From Kurthia zopfii (lineage in GTDB: Bacteria; Bacillota; Bacilli; Bacillales_A; Planococcaceae): 40,455 bases of DNA. Positions 31,360 to 39,902 of the stretch are shown one piece after another (position 1 is the first letter of the stretch; the number at the start of each line of letters is the position of its first letter). The position numbers were made by a program, and so were the translations under genes. The stretch lies in contig NZ_QFVS01000028.1 of the NCBI RefSeq assembly GCF_003143955.1, positions 1 to 40,455 on the forward strand, written 5' to 3'. Below the pieces are notes generated by a model. The model was not told the origin of the DNA. It saw only the letters and a program-made list of their open reading frames with translations, and did no database searches.

Positions 31360-32343
31360 ATGACATCAGTGAAGGTAGCAATCCTCGGTTTTGGTACTGT
31401 AGGAGAAGGTATTTATAATATTTTTCAAGAGAAGCGCGAGCAGTTCAAAGAAAAGCTAGGCGCTGATTTAGAAGTAGCTAAAATTCTAGTAAGAGATGTT
31501 TCAAAAAAGCGTGAGGGGATTGACGCAGCACTATTCACAGACAAAATGGAAGATGTGTTAGCTGTGCCAAATCTAGATGTAGTTTTTGAAGCAATTGTAG
31601 GCGAAGAACCTGCATATAGCTACGTAAATCAAGCTTTAGAAAATCGTGTGAATATCGTCACTGCAAATAAAGTGATGTTTGCAAAATTTGGCGATGCATT
31701 ACAAGAGAAGGCAGCAAAATTAGGTGTGCAAGTTGGTTTTGAAGCGACTACTGCTGGTGGTGTGCCGGTAATTAAGACAATCGAAAATATTTTACGTGTG
31801 AATAGCGCGAAGCATATTCAAGGGATTTTGAATGGTACTTCGAATTATATTTTATCGAAAATGCGTCTTGAAGGTGTCACTTTTGAAGAAGCATTAAAAA
31901 CTGCACAGCAACTAGGCTACGCAGAAGCAGATCCATACAATGATGTATCTGGACAAGATGCTTTCAAAAAATTAATGATTTTAAGTAGTTTAGCATTCGG
32001 TGAACAACCGAAGTGGGAAGATGTTAAAGTCGTAGGGATTTCAGAAATTACTTTAGCACAAGTTCAACAAGCTGCCGAAAATGGCCAACGCTACCGTCAT
32101 ATTGCCGAAGTAGGCTTAGATGCAGCAGGTAAGGTTGTCGCTAAAATCGGTCCTGAATTAGTCGATGCAGATCATCCACTGTATTCAATTGATGGCGTAG
32201 ACAATGCCGTAGCTTTAGAAACAGACTATATTGGAAAAATCACTTTAGTAGGCCCTGGAGCAGGTATGTATCCAACTGCTTCAGTGATGATTGAAGATTA
32301 TGCAGATATGATCGTAAAAAAGCCTGCACTCGTAACAGTTTAA
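31360..32343 (+). CDS. hom: Homoserine dehydrogenase, short form without ACT domain
   Basis: A 327-residue enzyme that reduces aspartate semialdehyde to homoserine with NAD(P)H, the branch step to threonine and methionine. The N-terminal Rossmann part has ILGFGTVGEGIYNI (residues 8-21). The catalytic part has VTANKVMFAKFG near 103, FEATTAGGVPVIKTIENIL near 128 and IQGILNGTSNYILSKM near 153, then YAEADPYNDVSGQDAFKKLM near 190. Typical Firmicutes enzymes are about 430 residues and end in a regulatory ACT domain; this one stops after the catalytic domain, so threonine feedback through ACT is absent. The ATG at 31360 has GGAGG eight bases upstream. The position behind metY suggests supply of homoserine for methionine. 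Confidence 0.94.
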   Translation: MTSVKVAILGFGTVGEGIYNIFQEKREQFKEKLGADLEVAKILVRDVSKKREGIDAALFTDKMEDVLAVPNLDVVFEAIVGEEPAYSYVNQALENRVNIVTANKVMFAKFGDALQEKAAKLGVQVGFEATTAGGVPVIKTIENILRVNSAKHIQGILNGTSNYILSKMRLEGVTFEEALKTAQQLGYAEADPYNDVSGQDAFKKLMILSSLAFGEQPKWEDVKVVGISEITLAQVQQAAENGQRYRHIAEVGLDAAGKVVAKIGPELVDADHPLYSIDGVDNAVALETDYIGKITLVGPGAGMYPTASVMIEDYADMIVKKPALVTV

Positions 32344-32366
32344 TAGAAGTACGGAAGTAAAGGTCA

Positions 32367-32398
32367 GGGTGAGTGCAATTGCATTCACCTTTTTTTTG
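32367..32398 (+). terminator. hom terminator
   Basis: GGTGAGTGC (32368-32376), AATT, GCATTCACC (32381-32389), then a run of T. One G-T mismatch pairs as G-U in RNA. Confidence 0.9.
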
Positions 32399-32400
32399 AA

Positions 32401-32440
32401 AATAAAAAGCGTCAGAGAATTTTCCTTCTCTAACGCTTTT
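32401..32440 (-). terminator. Terminator of the 145-residue protein gene
   Basis: AAAAGCGTcAGAGAA (32405-32419) pairs with TTCTCTaACGCTTTT (32426-32440) with one mismatch; T-rich on the minus-strand exit side. Confidence 0.8.
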
Positions 32441-32447
32441 AGTCTAA

Positions 32448-32885
32448 TTACATAATTTCAGCTAACATCGTATCGATGAATGATACTAAAATAGCTGTAG
32501 CTTCTTCAATTGTTTCCTTACCAGTAAAACCTTCAAGTGCATCGAAAGCGATGTTAATTTCCCAAATACCTTCATCACCTGAGAAACTAGCTGATGATGA
32601 ACCTAGCATTGACGTAATATGCTCTTTAAAGTAATCCTTCATAGCAGGGCCGTGTTTCTTTTGAATACGTAATCCGAAAAGTGCAGTGTACACCTCGAAC
32701 ATCTCGTCAAATTCAATTACGACTGCATCCATCTTATGTGCTTCAAGATCTGCAGATTCTAAATAAATATAGTGTTCTTGATTCGCTTTTAAAAATTCAA
32801 TCGGTTGTTGTAAAAAAGTTGTTTCTTCTTTTGCGATTAAATCGTCCGTTGTTTTATTACAACGCTCAATAGTAGTGAAATTCAT
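32448..32885 (-). CDS. Hypothetical 145-residue protein
   Basis: A soluble, acidic protein of unknown function with no signal peptide or membrane helix. It begins MNFTTIERCNKTTDDLIAKE and contains DAVVIEFDEMFEVYTALFGLRIQKKHGP near residues 53-80. It ends in a helical segment (KETIEEATAILVSFIDTMLAEI). I do not recognise a catalytic pattern; homologues occur in Bacillaceae as uncharacterised proteins. AGGTATTT-type spacing before the ATG gives a weak ribosome-binding site (GGAGGTAT). A clear terminator follows. It is downstream of the excisionase-like gene by 53 bases and may share its transcript. Confidence 0.75.
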   Translation of the reverse strand: MNFTTIERCNKTTDDLIAKEETTFLQQPIEFLKANQEHYIYLESADLEAHKMDAVVIEFDEMFEVYTALFGLRIQKKHGPAMKDYFKEHITSMLGSSSASFSGDEGIWEINIAFDALEGFTGKETIEEATAILVSFIDTMLAEIM

Positions 32886-32938
32886 ATAAATACCTCCGTA
32901 AAATGTCTCAATTCGTCTAGTATACCATGTTTATAACA

Positions 32939-33169
32939 TTAGTCTTCGTCTTTAATATCGATGTCTTCAGGAATCGGCGTGTTCTTCCAAATATCGATCT
33001 CATGCTTTATTTGTTCAAGCTCTTCAAAATAACGGTCGAACTGCTGTGTATTAATTAAAAACTGTTCTCCATCATGAACGGAGTGGATTCGTCCTTCTAA
33101 AACATAGCGCATTACTTGAGCTTCGGGCATATTAATATCTAGTGCAGTTTCAGCTACAGATTTATACAT
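32939..33169 (-). CDS. Small excisionase/MerR-like DNA-binding protein
   Basis: A 76-residue protein. Residues 1-45 (MYKSVAETALDINMPEAQVM, then YVLEGRIHSVHDGEQFLIN) match the small winged-helix layout of excisionase-family DNA-binding proteins: a helix-turn-helix followed by a short beta wing that carries a Gly-Arg-Ile pattern. The C-terminal part is a charged helix ending in an acidic tail (EDIDIKDED). The ATG at 33169 has AAGGAGG eight bases upstream; the frame continues 17 codons further without support. There is no integrase nearby, so it is more likely a small chromosomal regulator than a phage excisionase. It diverges from the EamA transporter gene. Confidence 0.75.
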   Translation of the reverse strand: MYKSVAETALDINMPEAQVMRYVLEGRIHSVHDGEQFLINTQQFDRYFEELEQIKHEIDIWKNTPIPEDIDIKDED

Positions 33170-33270
33170 AACGGATTCCTCCTTTTCCCTCATTATAATC
33201 CAATATTCACCTTGCCTCAATAAATCAAAAATTGGTATATTTAAGATTAATTACAAAGGGGGTAATTTTC

Positions 33271-34149
33271 TTGTCAAAATCATTACCATACATATTCGTT
33301 TTAATTGCGGCCGTCCTATGGGGAACTGTTGGCACGACGCAAACATACTTAAGTGATGGCATCCAACCAATCACGATTGCGATGATGCGTTCATTAATTG
33401 GCGGAGGGGTGCTACTAATTATTGCGATCGTCATGAAGTCTATTTCATTTAAAAATTGGTCGTGGAAACAAACCTTCTTTGCAGCTTTAGCGATGGCATT
33501 ATTCCAACCATTATTTTTCATGTCGGTTAATTTAACAGGGGTGGCAGTCGGTACAGTCGTAACAATTGGTAGTTCACCGATTTTTGCGGGTATAATTGAA
33601 TGGATGTATTTAAAAAGACAACCAGGCAGGACTTGGGCAATTGCGACGGTATTATCAATCGTCGGCTGCATTATGTTATTTATGAGTAGCGGTGAAACGG
33701 TCATTGTTCCAGCCGGGATTGCTTGTGCATTACTTGCGGGGATTGCCTTCGCAACTTATACACATGTGAGTAAGTTTTTATTAGAAAAAGAAGCGGCTCT
33801 TCCCGCGGTGGCGATGACATTTACAATTTGTGGATTAATTCTATTGCCAATCTCACTATTTTTAGGTGTGTCATGGATTACGATGCCAGCCAATTGGTTA
33901 CCATTATTAGTAATGGGCGTTTTCGGTACGAGTATCGCTTATTTATTATTCTTAACAGGCTTAAAGAAAATTGCTTCTTCTGCAGCAGTGACGCTTTCTT
34001 TAGGTGAGCCTTTAACTGCAGCTTTATTAGGTGTACTCTTAATAGGAGAACATCTGAGTGTAGTCGCTTGGTGTGGTGTAGCGCTACTACTTGGTGGAAT
34101 ATTAGTCGTAACATTTAAAAGAAATAAGCAAATAAATATGATTTCTTAA
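33271..34149 (+). CDS. EamA/RhaT-family exporter (DMT superfamily)
   Basis: A 292-residue transporter with ten membrane helices in two EamA repeats (about 6-135 and 150-285). Repeat 1 begins LPYIFVLIAAVLWGTVGTTQ; repeat 2 begins GIACALLAGIAFATYTHVSK. The end of repeat 2 shows the typical SLGEPLTAALLGVLLIGEHL near residue 250. Members export amino acids, metabolites or drugs. The start is assigned to TTG 33271, with AGGGGG eight bases upstream; the frame open to 33232 adds residues before the family start. It is followed 82 bases later by a response-regulator gene, which may be a separate transcript. Confidence 0.88.
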   Translation: MSKSLPYIFVLIAAVLWGTVGTTQTYLSDGIQPITIAMMRSLIGGGVLLIIAIVMKSISFKNWSWKQTFFAALAMALFQPLFFMSVNLTGVAVGTVVTIGSSPIFAGIIEWMYLKRQPGRTWAIATVLSIVGCIMLFMSSGETVIVPAGIACALLAGIAFATYTHVSKFLLEKEAALPAVAMTFTICGLILLPISLFLGVSWITMPANWLPLLVMGVFGTSIAYLLFLTGLKKIASSAAVTLSLGEPLTAALLGVLLIGEHLSVVAWCGVALLLGGILVVTFKRNKQINMIS

Positions 34150-34231
34150 GAAAATCTTCATTTTTATACTTAGTCGCTCTTCATTTTTAGTCGGTATAGT
34201 AAATGTAAGGTAATTAACAGGAGGGTTTTGT

Positions 34232-34927
34232 ATGGAATATACAATTTTAGTAGCGGATGATGATCAAGCGATTCGTGATGGCATCGAAATTTATTTAAAA
34301 AATGAAGGCTACCGCGTTGTGAAAGCAGCAGATGGTCAAGAAGCATTGGATGTACTATCGAATGAAGATGTACATCTTGTCATTATGGATGTTATGATGC
34401 CTAATTTGGATGGCATTGCAGCTACTTATAAAATCCGTGAAGAAATGAATATTCCCATCATCATGTTAAGTGCCAAAGTTGAAGAAACAGACAAAATATT
34501 AGGGCTTTCAATGGGAGCGGACGATTATATCGGCAAACCTTTCCACCCGTTAGAATTACTAGCACGCGTTAAATCACAATTGCGTCGATTTATGACATTT
34601 GGAACGTATGAACAGAAAGCTTCCAATGAAATCGTAGTAGATGGACTAACTTTAAATCCAGACACAAAGCAGCTTTTTGTAGAGGATGAAGAAGTGAATT
34701 TAACGCCGATTGAATTTAAAATTACGCAACTCTTAATGGAGAATGCAGGGCGTGTTTTTTCAATCGATGCGATTTATGAACGAGTATGGAAAGAACCAGC
34801 GTATAATGCGGATAATATTGTAGCAGTGCATATTCGTAAAATACGTGAAAAAATCGAAGTGAACCCTAAAAACCCTAAGTATGTGAAGGTGGTATGGGGA
34901 GTTGGCTACAAAATCGACAAGTTATAA
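34232..34927 (+). CDS. OmpR/PhoB-family response regulator
   Basis: A 231-residue two-domain regulator. The receiver domain (1-118) has the acidic pocket D9-D10-D11 (VADDDQA), phospho-acceptor D53 (IMDVMMP), S80 and K102 (IGKPFHP). The C-terminal winged helix (about 130-230) of the OmpR type has LTPIEFKITQLLMENAGRVF, the recognition helix NIVAVHIRKIREKIE and the wing KVVWGVGYKI. It most resembles VanR-like regulators of Firmicutes. AGGAGG precedes the ATG. The 3' end overlaps a 56-codon ORF that in turn overlaps the histidine kinase gene, so the three are translationally coupled. Confidence 0.95.
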   Translation: MEYTILVADDDQAIRDGIEIYLKNEGYRVVKAADGQEALDVLSNEDVHLVIMDVMMPNLDGIAATYKIREEMNIPIIMLSAKVEETDKILGLSMGADDYIGKPFHPLELLARVKSQLRRFMTFGTYEQKASNEIVVDGLTLNPDTKQLFVEDEEVNLTPIEFKITQLLMENAGRVFSIDAIYERVWKEPAYNADNIVAVHIRKIREKIEVNPKNPKYVKVVWGVGYKIDKL

Positions 34928-35072
34928 ATCGACTATTTGGTCGATCATCGCATTAATTATTGCAGTTCTCAGTCTCACGTATTGTACCCAAACACTATTT
35001 GGCAGCCCAGCTTTGGACACAACAACAATACTCGCGAAACTGAAAATGTTAGGAGCAAATATGAATGGATAA
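34902..35072 (+). CDS. 56-residue membrane ORF between response regulator and kinase
   Basis: A frame that starts at TTG 34902 inside the last codons of the response regulator and stops at TAA 35070-35072, overlapping the kinase ATG (35065). It would encode (M)ATKSTSYKSTIWSIIALII and more: a basic N terminus, one membrane helix (about residues 12-28, TIWSIIALIIAVLSLTY), then a short outside part (TQTLFGSPALDTTTILAKLK). GGGGAG lies right before the TTG, a poor but usable site. A stop codon five codons upstream in frame limits alternatives. It resembles the way many VanS-type kinases begin over the end of vanR. It is thus either a true small coupling protein or a relic of an older kinase N terminus. 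Confidence 0.45.
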   Translation: MATKSTSYKSTIWSIIALIIAVLSLTYCTQTLFGSPALDTTTILAKLKMLGANMNG

Positions 35073-37254
35073 ATTTTATAAAATATTTATTTCCTTTAGT
35101 TTGATGCTTGTATTAATTTCATTATTTACATTTTCATCATTCGGAAATAAATATTCAGCAAACTATTTAGATTCTACATCTTTCAATGAAAAGTTGATCG
35201 AGTTTAAATCGAAATTAAGTCATTTTGAATTGAATCGTTTAAATAAAGAGGAAGCATTGAAGCAGTTGGATGTGACAGATGAAGAAATTCACTCATATCG
35301 TTATAGTTACGGTTCATTAAGTGAACAAGTTTCGAATATTCATATGCAATATGAAACAGACTTACAAGATGCCAAGGAAATGAAGGCAGTAGAATTATAT
35401 AAACGTCTGAAAAAAGAACGTGATACGAAAGTAAAAGATATTACGAAGAACTTTGAAGATAATGATTATGTAAAAGAGAAAATTTTAAAAGATAAGAAGA
35501 AGGAATTAAATAAATATTATAAAGAGCTTGAAAGCCATATCGCTACTATGAAAAGCGAGTACCCGTATTTCTCATATGAGTTGAAAAATGTGAAGACGGG
35601 CAAGGAATTCAAAGGCGGGGACTTGGAGAATGCGAATTATTTCCGAGTAGATTACACTTCGAAAGGCAATAGTGCTTTCAAAGATACGCGTCCTTTAACG
35701 GAATTAACGTATGCAATTCCAAATTCTGATGGGGATCAAACTGCATTTGAAAATATTGAAATTCCGCTTACGAAAGATGAGTATACCGGGACAATTTCGA
35801 TTAGCGATGAAGCAGCAGCCGGATCAGAAATCGAAAAAATGGTCATGAAATATGACATTATTCATAATGTTTTATTGATCATATGGATTGTATCCATCAT
35901 TTGTTTATTCATCTCACTTATTTTAATTTGGAGTAAGCGTAAAATTTATAAAAAAATTAATATTGCGATTGAGTTCCAATTATTTTTCGTCGTGATTCTA
36001 GGAATAGTAGGCCTTGGTGCTTCGGTTGAAATCATCAATGGAATCCGCAACTTCAGAGATTACGCTGATATTATGGAATTCATCTATTATTCATATGCAT
36101 TTTTACTTTTACCAATCGTTTTATGGGTTGTATGTGCATGGTTTATTAGTTTCGTCATGTCGATTATTTTGACAGCACAGGATTTACAAGACGCTTGGGA
36201 ACACTCATTATTGAAAAAAATGAAAGCTGTCGCAGAAAGCTTGATGAAAGTAACGCCGCTTGTTTTAAAAATCATGGCATACTTAGTCGTAGTTTTCCTA
36301 GCAGGATTTGGTTTCTGTGTGATGCTTTTAAATGCGTTTGAAGGCATAATAGTGATCATCTATCTCATTTTATTCATACTATTTGTGGTTCCAACATCAT
36401 GGTATTTCTTTAAAAATGTTGCTGATTTAAGTGCCATTATGAGAAGTTCAGAAAACTTCGTGAAAAATAAGAAAAAGACTGAGATCACAGTTTCGAAACG
36501 ATCTAGTTTCAAACAACATGCGGATGACGTCAACCAAATGCAATCGGGTGTTGTAACATCTCAATTTGAACAAAATAAGAGTGAACGTTTAAAAACAGAA
36601 TTAATTACGAACGTAAGTCACGACCTACGTACGCCATTAACTTCGATTATTACGTACACTGAATTATTGAAAAAAGAAGGCATTTCAGATGAAGAAAAAC
36701 TTCAATATGTGGATGTTTTAGATAAGAAATCACAAAGACTGAAAACATTAATTGATGATTTATTCGAAGTATCTAAAATGAGTACAGGGAATATTGATTT
36801 GCATCGACAAGATGTAGATTTAGGCCAACTCGTACAACAAGCTGTTGGTGAACATGAAGGCGATATTGAAAAATCAAATTTACGATTCAATGTAAAAGTA
36901 CCAGAAACACCTGTTACTGTATTAATCGATGGTCAAAGATATTGGCGAGTAATCGACAATTTAGTCGGCAATGCGATTAAATACGCAATGGAAGGTACGC
37001 GCGTATTTATTACACTTGAAGAAACACCAGTCAGTACAGAATTAGTTGTAAAAAATATTTCAAAATATGAAATTAGCGAAGATGTGGATGAGTTGTACGA
37101 ACGATTCAAACGTGCCGATTCATCCCGTCATACAGAAGGTTCAGGATTAGGGCTGGCCATTGCACAATCGATCGTGGAATTACACGGAGGCTACATGCGA
37201 ATCGAGATTGACGGAGACCTATTCAAAGTAACGGTGACACAACCAAAGAATTAA
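35065..37254 (+). CDS. Sensor histidine kinase with multiple membrane helices
   Basis: A 729-residue kinase. It has an N-terminal membrane helix (residues 6-24), a large extracytoplasmic part (25-266) rich in coiled-coil (about 95-160, heavy in Lys and Glu), then a membrane block of about six helices (267-290, 303-322, 340-368, 403-448). The cytoplasmic part follows: the dimerisation helix with phospho-acceptor H519 in ELITNVSHDLRTPLTSIITY, N box VIDNLVGNAIKYAM, F box ELYERFKRADSSR, and G box EGSGLGLAIAQSIVELHGG. The kinase half resembles VanS-like enzymes. The signal is unknown; the coiled-coil ectodomain could sense envelope stress. It starts inside the preceding small ORF and stops two bases before the second palindrome array. 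Confidence 0.92.
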   Translation: MDKFYKIFISFSLMLVLISLFTFSSFGNKYSANYLDSTSFNEKLIEFKSKLSHFELNRLNKEEALKQLDVTDEEIHSYRYSYGSLSEQVSNIHMQYETDLQDAKEMKAVELYKRLKKERDTKVKDITKNFEDNDYVKEKILKDKKKELNKYYKELESHIATMKSEYPYFSYELKNVKTGKEFKGGDLENANYFRVDYTSKGNSAFKDTRPLTELTYAIPNSDGDQTAFENIEIPLTKDEYTGTISISDEAAAGSEIEKMVMKYDIIHNVLLIIWIVSIICLFISLILIWSKRKIYKKINIAIEFQLFFVVILGIVGLGASVEIINGIRNFRDYADIMEFIYYSYAFLLLPIVLWVVCAWFISFVMSIILTAQDLQDAWEHSLLKKMKAVAESLMKVTPLVLKIMAYLVVVFLAGFGFCVMLLNAFEGIIVIIYLILFILFVVPTSWYFFKNVADLSAIMRSSENFVKNKKKTEITVSKRSSFKQHADDVNQMQSGVVTSQFEQNKSERLKTELITNVSHDLRTPLTSIITYTELLKKEGISDEEKLQYVDVLDKKSQRLKTLIDDLFEVSKMSTGNIDLHRQDVDLGQLVQQAVGEHEGDIEKSNLRFNVKVPETPVTVLIDGQRYWRVIDNLVGNAIKYAMEGTRVFITLEETPVSTELVVKNISKYEISEDVDELYERFKRADSSRHTEGSGLGLAIAQSIVELHGGYMRIEIDGDLFKVTVTQPKN

Positions 37255-37256
37255 AA

Positions 37257-37676
37257 CGAAAAGCGCAGGTGGCTCGTTTATCTCGAGAGCACTGCAGAAA
37301 ACGAAACGAAAGTAAGCGCTCCACCACTTTCGTCCGAGTTTTTGAAGTGACTCAAAGAGATAAGCCACCGAAGCTAGACAGAGAGAGAAAAGCGCAAAAC
37401 GCTCGCCCATATGCGAGGGTACTGCAAGGTTTGAAGAGAAAGTAAAAGCTCCACCACTTTCTCCCGAAAACCTGAAGTATCCCATAGCATATAGCGTTTG
37501 GAGCTAGACAGAGAAAGAAAAGCAAATCACGCTCGTTCATATGCGGAAGATCTGGAAAATTCGAAGGAAAAGTAAAAACGAAAAGTGAAAAACGCTCGTT
37601 CATATACGAGGGTACTGCAAGGTTTGAAACGAAAGTAAACGCTCCATCACTTTCGTCCGAAAACCTGAAGTATCCC
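37257..37676 (-). repeat. Array of about 130-bp extragenic palindromes, cluster 2
   Basis: These are the same elements as in cluster 1, in reverse orientation. Read on the minus strand, units begin at GTCTAGC boxes: the complements lie at 37503-37509 and 37373-37379, again 130 bp apart. The third unit is split by the IS21 element, and its box remnant is at 39890-39896. From right to left: a type B unit fused to a truncated type C right arm, a complete type B (about 37395-37502) and a type A (about 37263-37372). With the IS removed, the fused unit spans 193 bp, close to the 195-bp hybrid unit at the left end of cluster 1. The first base of the array is only two bases after the kinase stop codon. 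Confidence 0.88.
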
Positions 37677-37773
37677 AAAGTATATAAATGATAATTTAAA
37701 AATGTACAAAAATGCTTGAATAACTATGTACAAAATCGACGTTCATTTACATACTAATGTTGAGGTGATTAGT

Positions 37774-39057
37774 ATGTATATATCGTTAAATGTACAAACG
37801 GATTTCAAAATAAACAGTCTTTCAGACTTACCAAAATTCAAACAACTTATGGAGCATTTAAAAATGAAAATTAATAAAAGTCAATTAGCTAGAGAATTAG
37901 GTGTAGATCGTAGAACAATTGAAAAGTATTTGAACGGATTTGTGCCGAAGCATAAGCGAGACAAACCATCTAAAATTGATAAATTTTATCCGATTATAGC
38001 AGCTCTTTTATCAGAGGATTCCAAACAGAAATTTTATTATCGTCGTGTATTATGGCAGTATTTAAAAGATAATCATGGATTGGACTGTTCTTCGTCAAAT
38101 TTTCGTGCCTATATTTCCAAAATCCCTGAATTCAAATCTTATTTTGAAGAAGATAAACGCATTACTTCTCTTAATGGAGTTGCACGTTTTGAAACACCAC
38201 CAGGCAAACAAGCTCAATTAGATTGGAAAGAAAGTATTTTATTTGAAACAAAAGAAGGCGAACAAGTAGAGGTAAATGTAGCAGTGCTTGTCCTTTCTTA
38301 TTCACGACTGCGCACATTTCTTTTAACAATTTCAAAAACACAAAATGTTTTATTTTCATTTTTGACAGAGACATTTGAAGCGCTTGGGGGCGTTCCATCT
38401 GAAATTATTACAGATAATATGAAAACAGTAATGGATGAGGCAAGGACCGAGTATACTCAGGGGAAAATAAATACCAAGTTCGAACAATTCGCTCAGGACT
38501 TTGGATTTAAAGTACGTCCTTGTGTGGCAGGAAGACCCAGAACAAAAGGAAAAGTGGAAACAACGATGAAATTAATTGATGAAATTCATGCTTATCAAGG
38601 TCAGTTGACCTTAGAGGAGTTACAGCAATTTGTGCAAGACTTATGTAATCGTGTAAATCATGAAATACATCAGGGGACTGGGAAAATACCAGTTTTTGAA
38701 TTCAAAAAAGAAAAGAACCTCTTACAACAGCTACCAACTGAAAAAATAAGAGATTCTTATCGCATTAAACATACACTTGTGAAAGTAAATGCATCCAACA
38801 TGATTTCTTATAAATCAAATCAGTACTCTGTACCCTCAGAATACCAAGGGAAAAAAGTTGGATTACAAGTATATGATAATCAATTATGGATTTATTATAA
38901 CATGAAGCTTATCGCACAACATTCTATAAGTAAACAAAAATTAAATTATCAAGAAACACATTATCAAGAAGCGTTAGGTATTTCATTACCTGATTACCCT
39001 GATATTGATACTTTAGCAAAACGAAATTTAAATGCGATCGGAGAAGTGTATAAATAA
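37774..39057 (+). CDS. istA: IS21 transposase IstA
   Basis: A 427-residue DDE transposase of the IS21 family. An N-terminal helix-turn-helix (MKINKSQLARELGVDRRTIE, residues 31-50) binds the element ends. The rve-type catalytic core carries D150 (QAQLDWKES), D214 (EIITDNMKTVM) and E262 (RTKGKVETTMKLIDE). The C-terminal beta-rich part (about 330-410) is typical of the family. The ATG at 37774 has GAGGTG six bases upstream; the frame open to 37726 reads into the terminal repeats and is unlikely to be used. The sequence is uninterrupted. The stop codon overlaps the istB start by one base. Confidence 0.95.
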   Translation: MYISLNVQTDFKINSLSDLPKFKQLMEHLKMKINKSQLARELGVDRRTIEKYLNGFVPKHKRDKPSKIDKFYPIIAALLSEDSKQKFYYRRVLWQYLKDNHGLDCSSSNFRAYISKIPEFKSYFEEDKRITSLNGVARFETPPGKQAQLDWKESILFETKEGEQVEVNVAVLVLSYSRLRTFLLTISKTQNVLFSFLTETFEALGGVPSEIITDNMKTVMDEARTEYTQGKINTKFEQFAQDFGFKVRPCVAGRPRTKGKVETTMKLIDEIHAYQGQLTLEELQQFVQDLCNRVNHEIHQGTGKIPVFEFKKEKNLLQQLPTEKIRDSYRIKHTLVKVNASNMISYKSNQYSVPSEYQGKKVGLQVYDNQLWIYYNMKLIAQHSISKQKLNYQETHYQEALGISLPDYPDIDTLAKRNLNAIGEVYK

Positions 39058-39818
39058 TGAATACGATTTCTACAAATTTTCAACAACTACTTCAGAACTT
39101 AGAATATTTAAATTTGAAGCAAATGACGTTACATTTAAATGAAGTCTTAGACTTCAGTGTGAATAACCAAGTATCATTTATCGATACACTAATCAAATTA
39201 ACGAATTATGAAATAGATGTACGCGAGCAAAATATGACACAGGCAATGGTGAAAGTTGGAGCGTTTCCACACCGAAAGGAGTTGAAAGACTTTGATTTTA
39301 CTTTTCAGCCTTCGATCAATCAAGAACAAATTCTAGATTTTTTAACGCTTCGATTTATAGAACAAAAAGAAAATATAGTTTTCTTAGGACCAAGTGGTGT
39401 AGGAAAAACACACCTAGCTACTTCGATTGGGATTGCCGCAGCGAAAAAAAGGACTAGTACGTATTTTATTAAATGTCATGAATTAATCCAAAATTTGAAA
39501 AAGGCACTCCTAGAAAATCGATTAGAAAGTAGATTAAAGCATTATTCGAAGTACAAACTTTTAATAATTGATGAAATAGGTTATTTACCTATAGATACAG
39601 AAGATGCGAAGCTATTTTTCCAACTAATTGATATGAGATATGAAAAGAAAAGTACCATTTTTACTACAAATATAAACTTTAAAGCCTGGGACGAAGTCTT
39701 TCAAGAACCCAAACTAGCTAATGCGATATTGGATCGTATTTTACATCACGCAACAGTAGTTCCGATTGTTGGAGACTCTTACCGAATAAAAGATTATTTA
39801 GATAAAGAAAGTGAGTAA
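39057..39818 (+). CDS. istB: IS21 transposition helper ATPase IstB
   Basis: A 253-residue AAA+ ATPase related to DnaC, which bends target DNA and selects the insertion site for IstA. Walker A is GPSGVGKT at 111-118 and Walker B is LLIIDEIGYL at 168-177, followed by the sensor I region TIFTTNINFKAWDEVF and the arginine-containing ILDRILHHATVV near 230. The N-terminal 60 residues form the IstB-specific helical domain. The ATG overlaps the istA stop (TAATG), so translation is coupled. Intact, of normal length. Confidence 0.95.
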   Translation: MNTISTNFQQLLQNLEYLNLKQMTLHLNEVLDFSVNNQVSFIDTLIKLTNYEIDVREQNMTQAMVKVGAFPHRKELKDFDFTFQPSINQEQILDFLTLRFIEQKENIVFLGPSGVGKTHLATSIGIAAAKKRTSTYFIKCHELIQNLKKALLENRLESRLKHYSKYKLLIIDEIGYLPIDTEDAKLFFQLIDMRYEKKSTIFTTNINFKAWDEVFQEPKLANAILDRILHHATVVPIVGDSYRIKDYLDKESE

Positions 39819-39902
39819 ATCTGTACATCTTTATACAAGCGGAAATGTACATATTTGTATTGACATTTATAAAGTATATAGCGTTTGTAACTAGACACCA
39901 AA

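Larger units (their letters stand above)
37684..39870 (+). mobile_element. IS21-family insertion sequence, intact, with 7-bp target duplication
   Basis: The element is 2187 bp. Ends are imperfect inverted repeats of about 25 bp: ATAAATGATAATTTAAAA on the left and, read inward, ATAAATGTCAATACAAAT on the right; both continue ATGTACA. A second internal ATGTACA copy follows at each end, the multiple terminal repeats typical of IS21. AAAGTAT flanks it at 37677-37683 and 39871-39877, a 7-bp direct duplication. It carries istA and istB in one overlapping operon. The target was a type B palindrome unit; joining the flanks restores CCCAAAGTATATAGCGTTT, which matches the corresponding segment of an intact unit (CCCATAGCATATAGCGTTT). 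Confidence 0.92.

Noticed and set aside
37219-37678. Minus-strand frames of 88 and 108 codons over cluster 2
   Set aside because: Same repeat-derived artefact as in cluster 1; one also runs into the kinase gene antisense.
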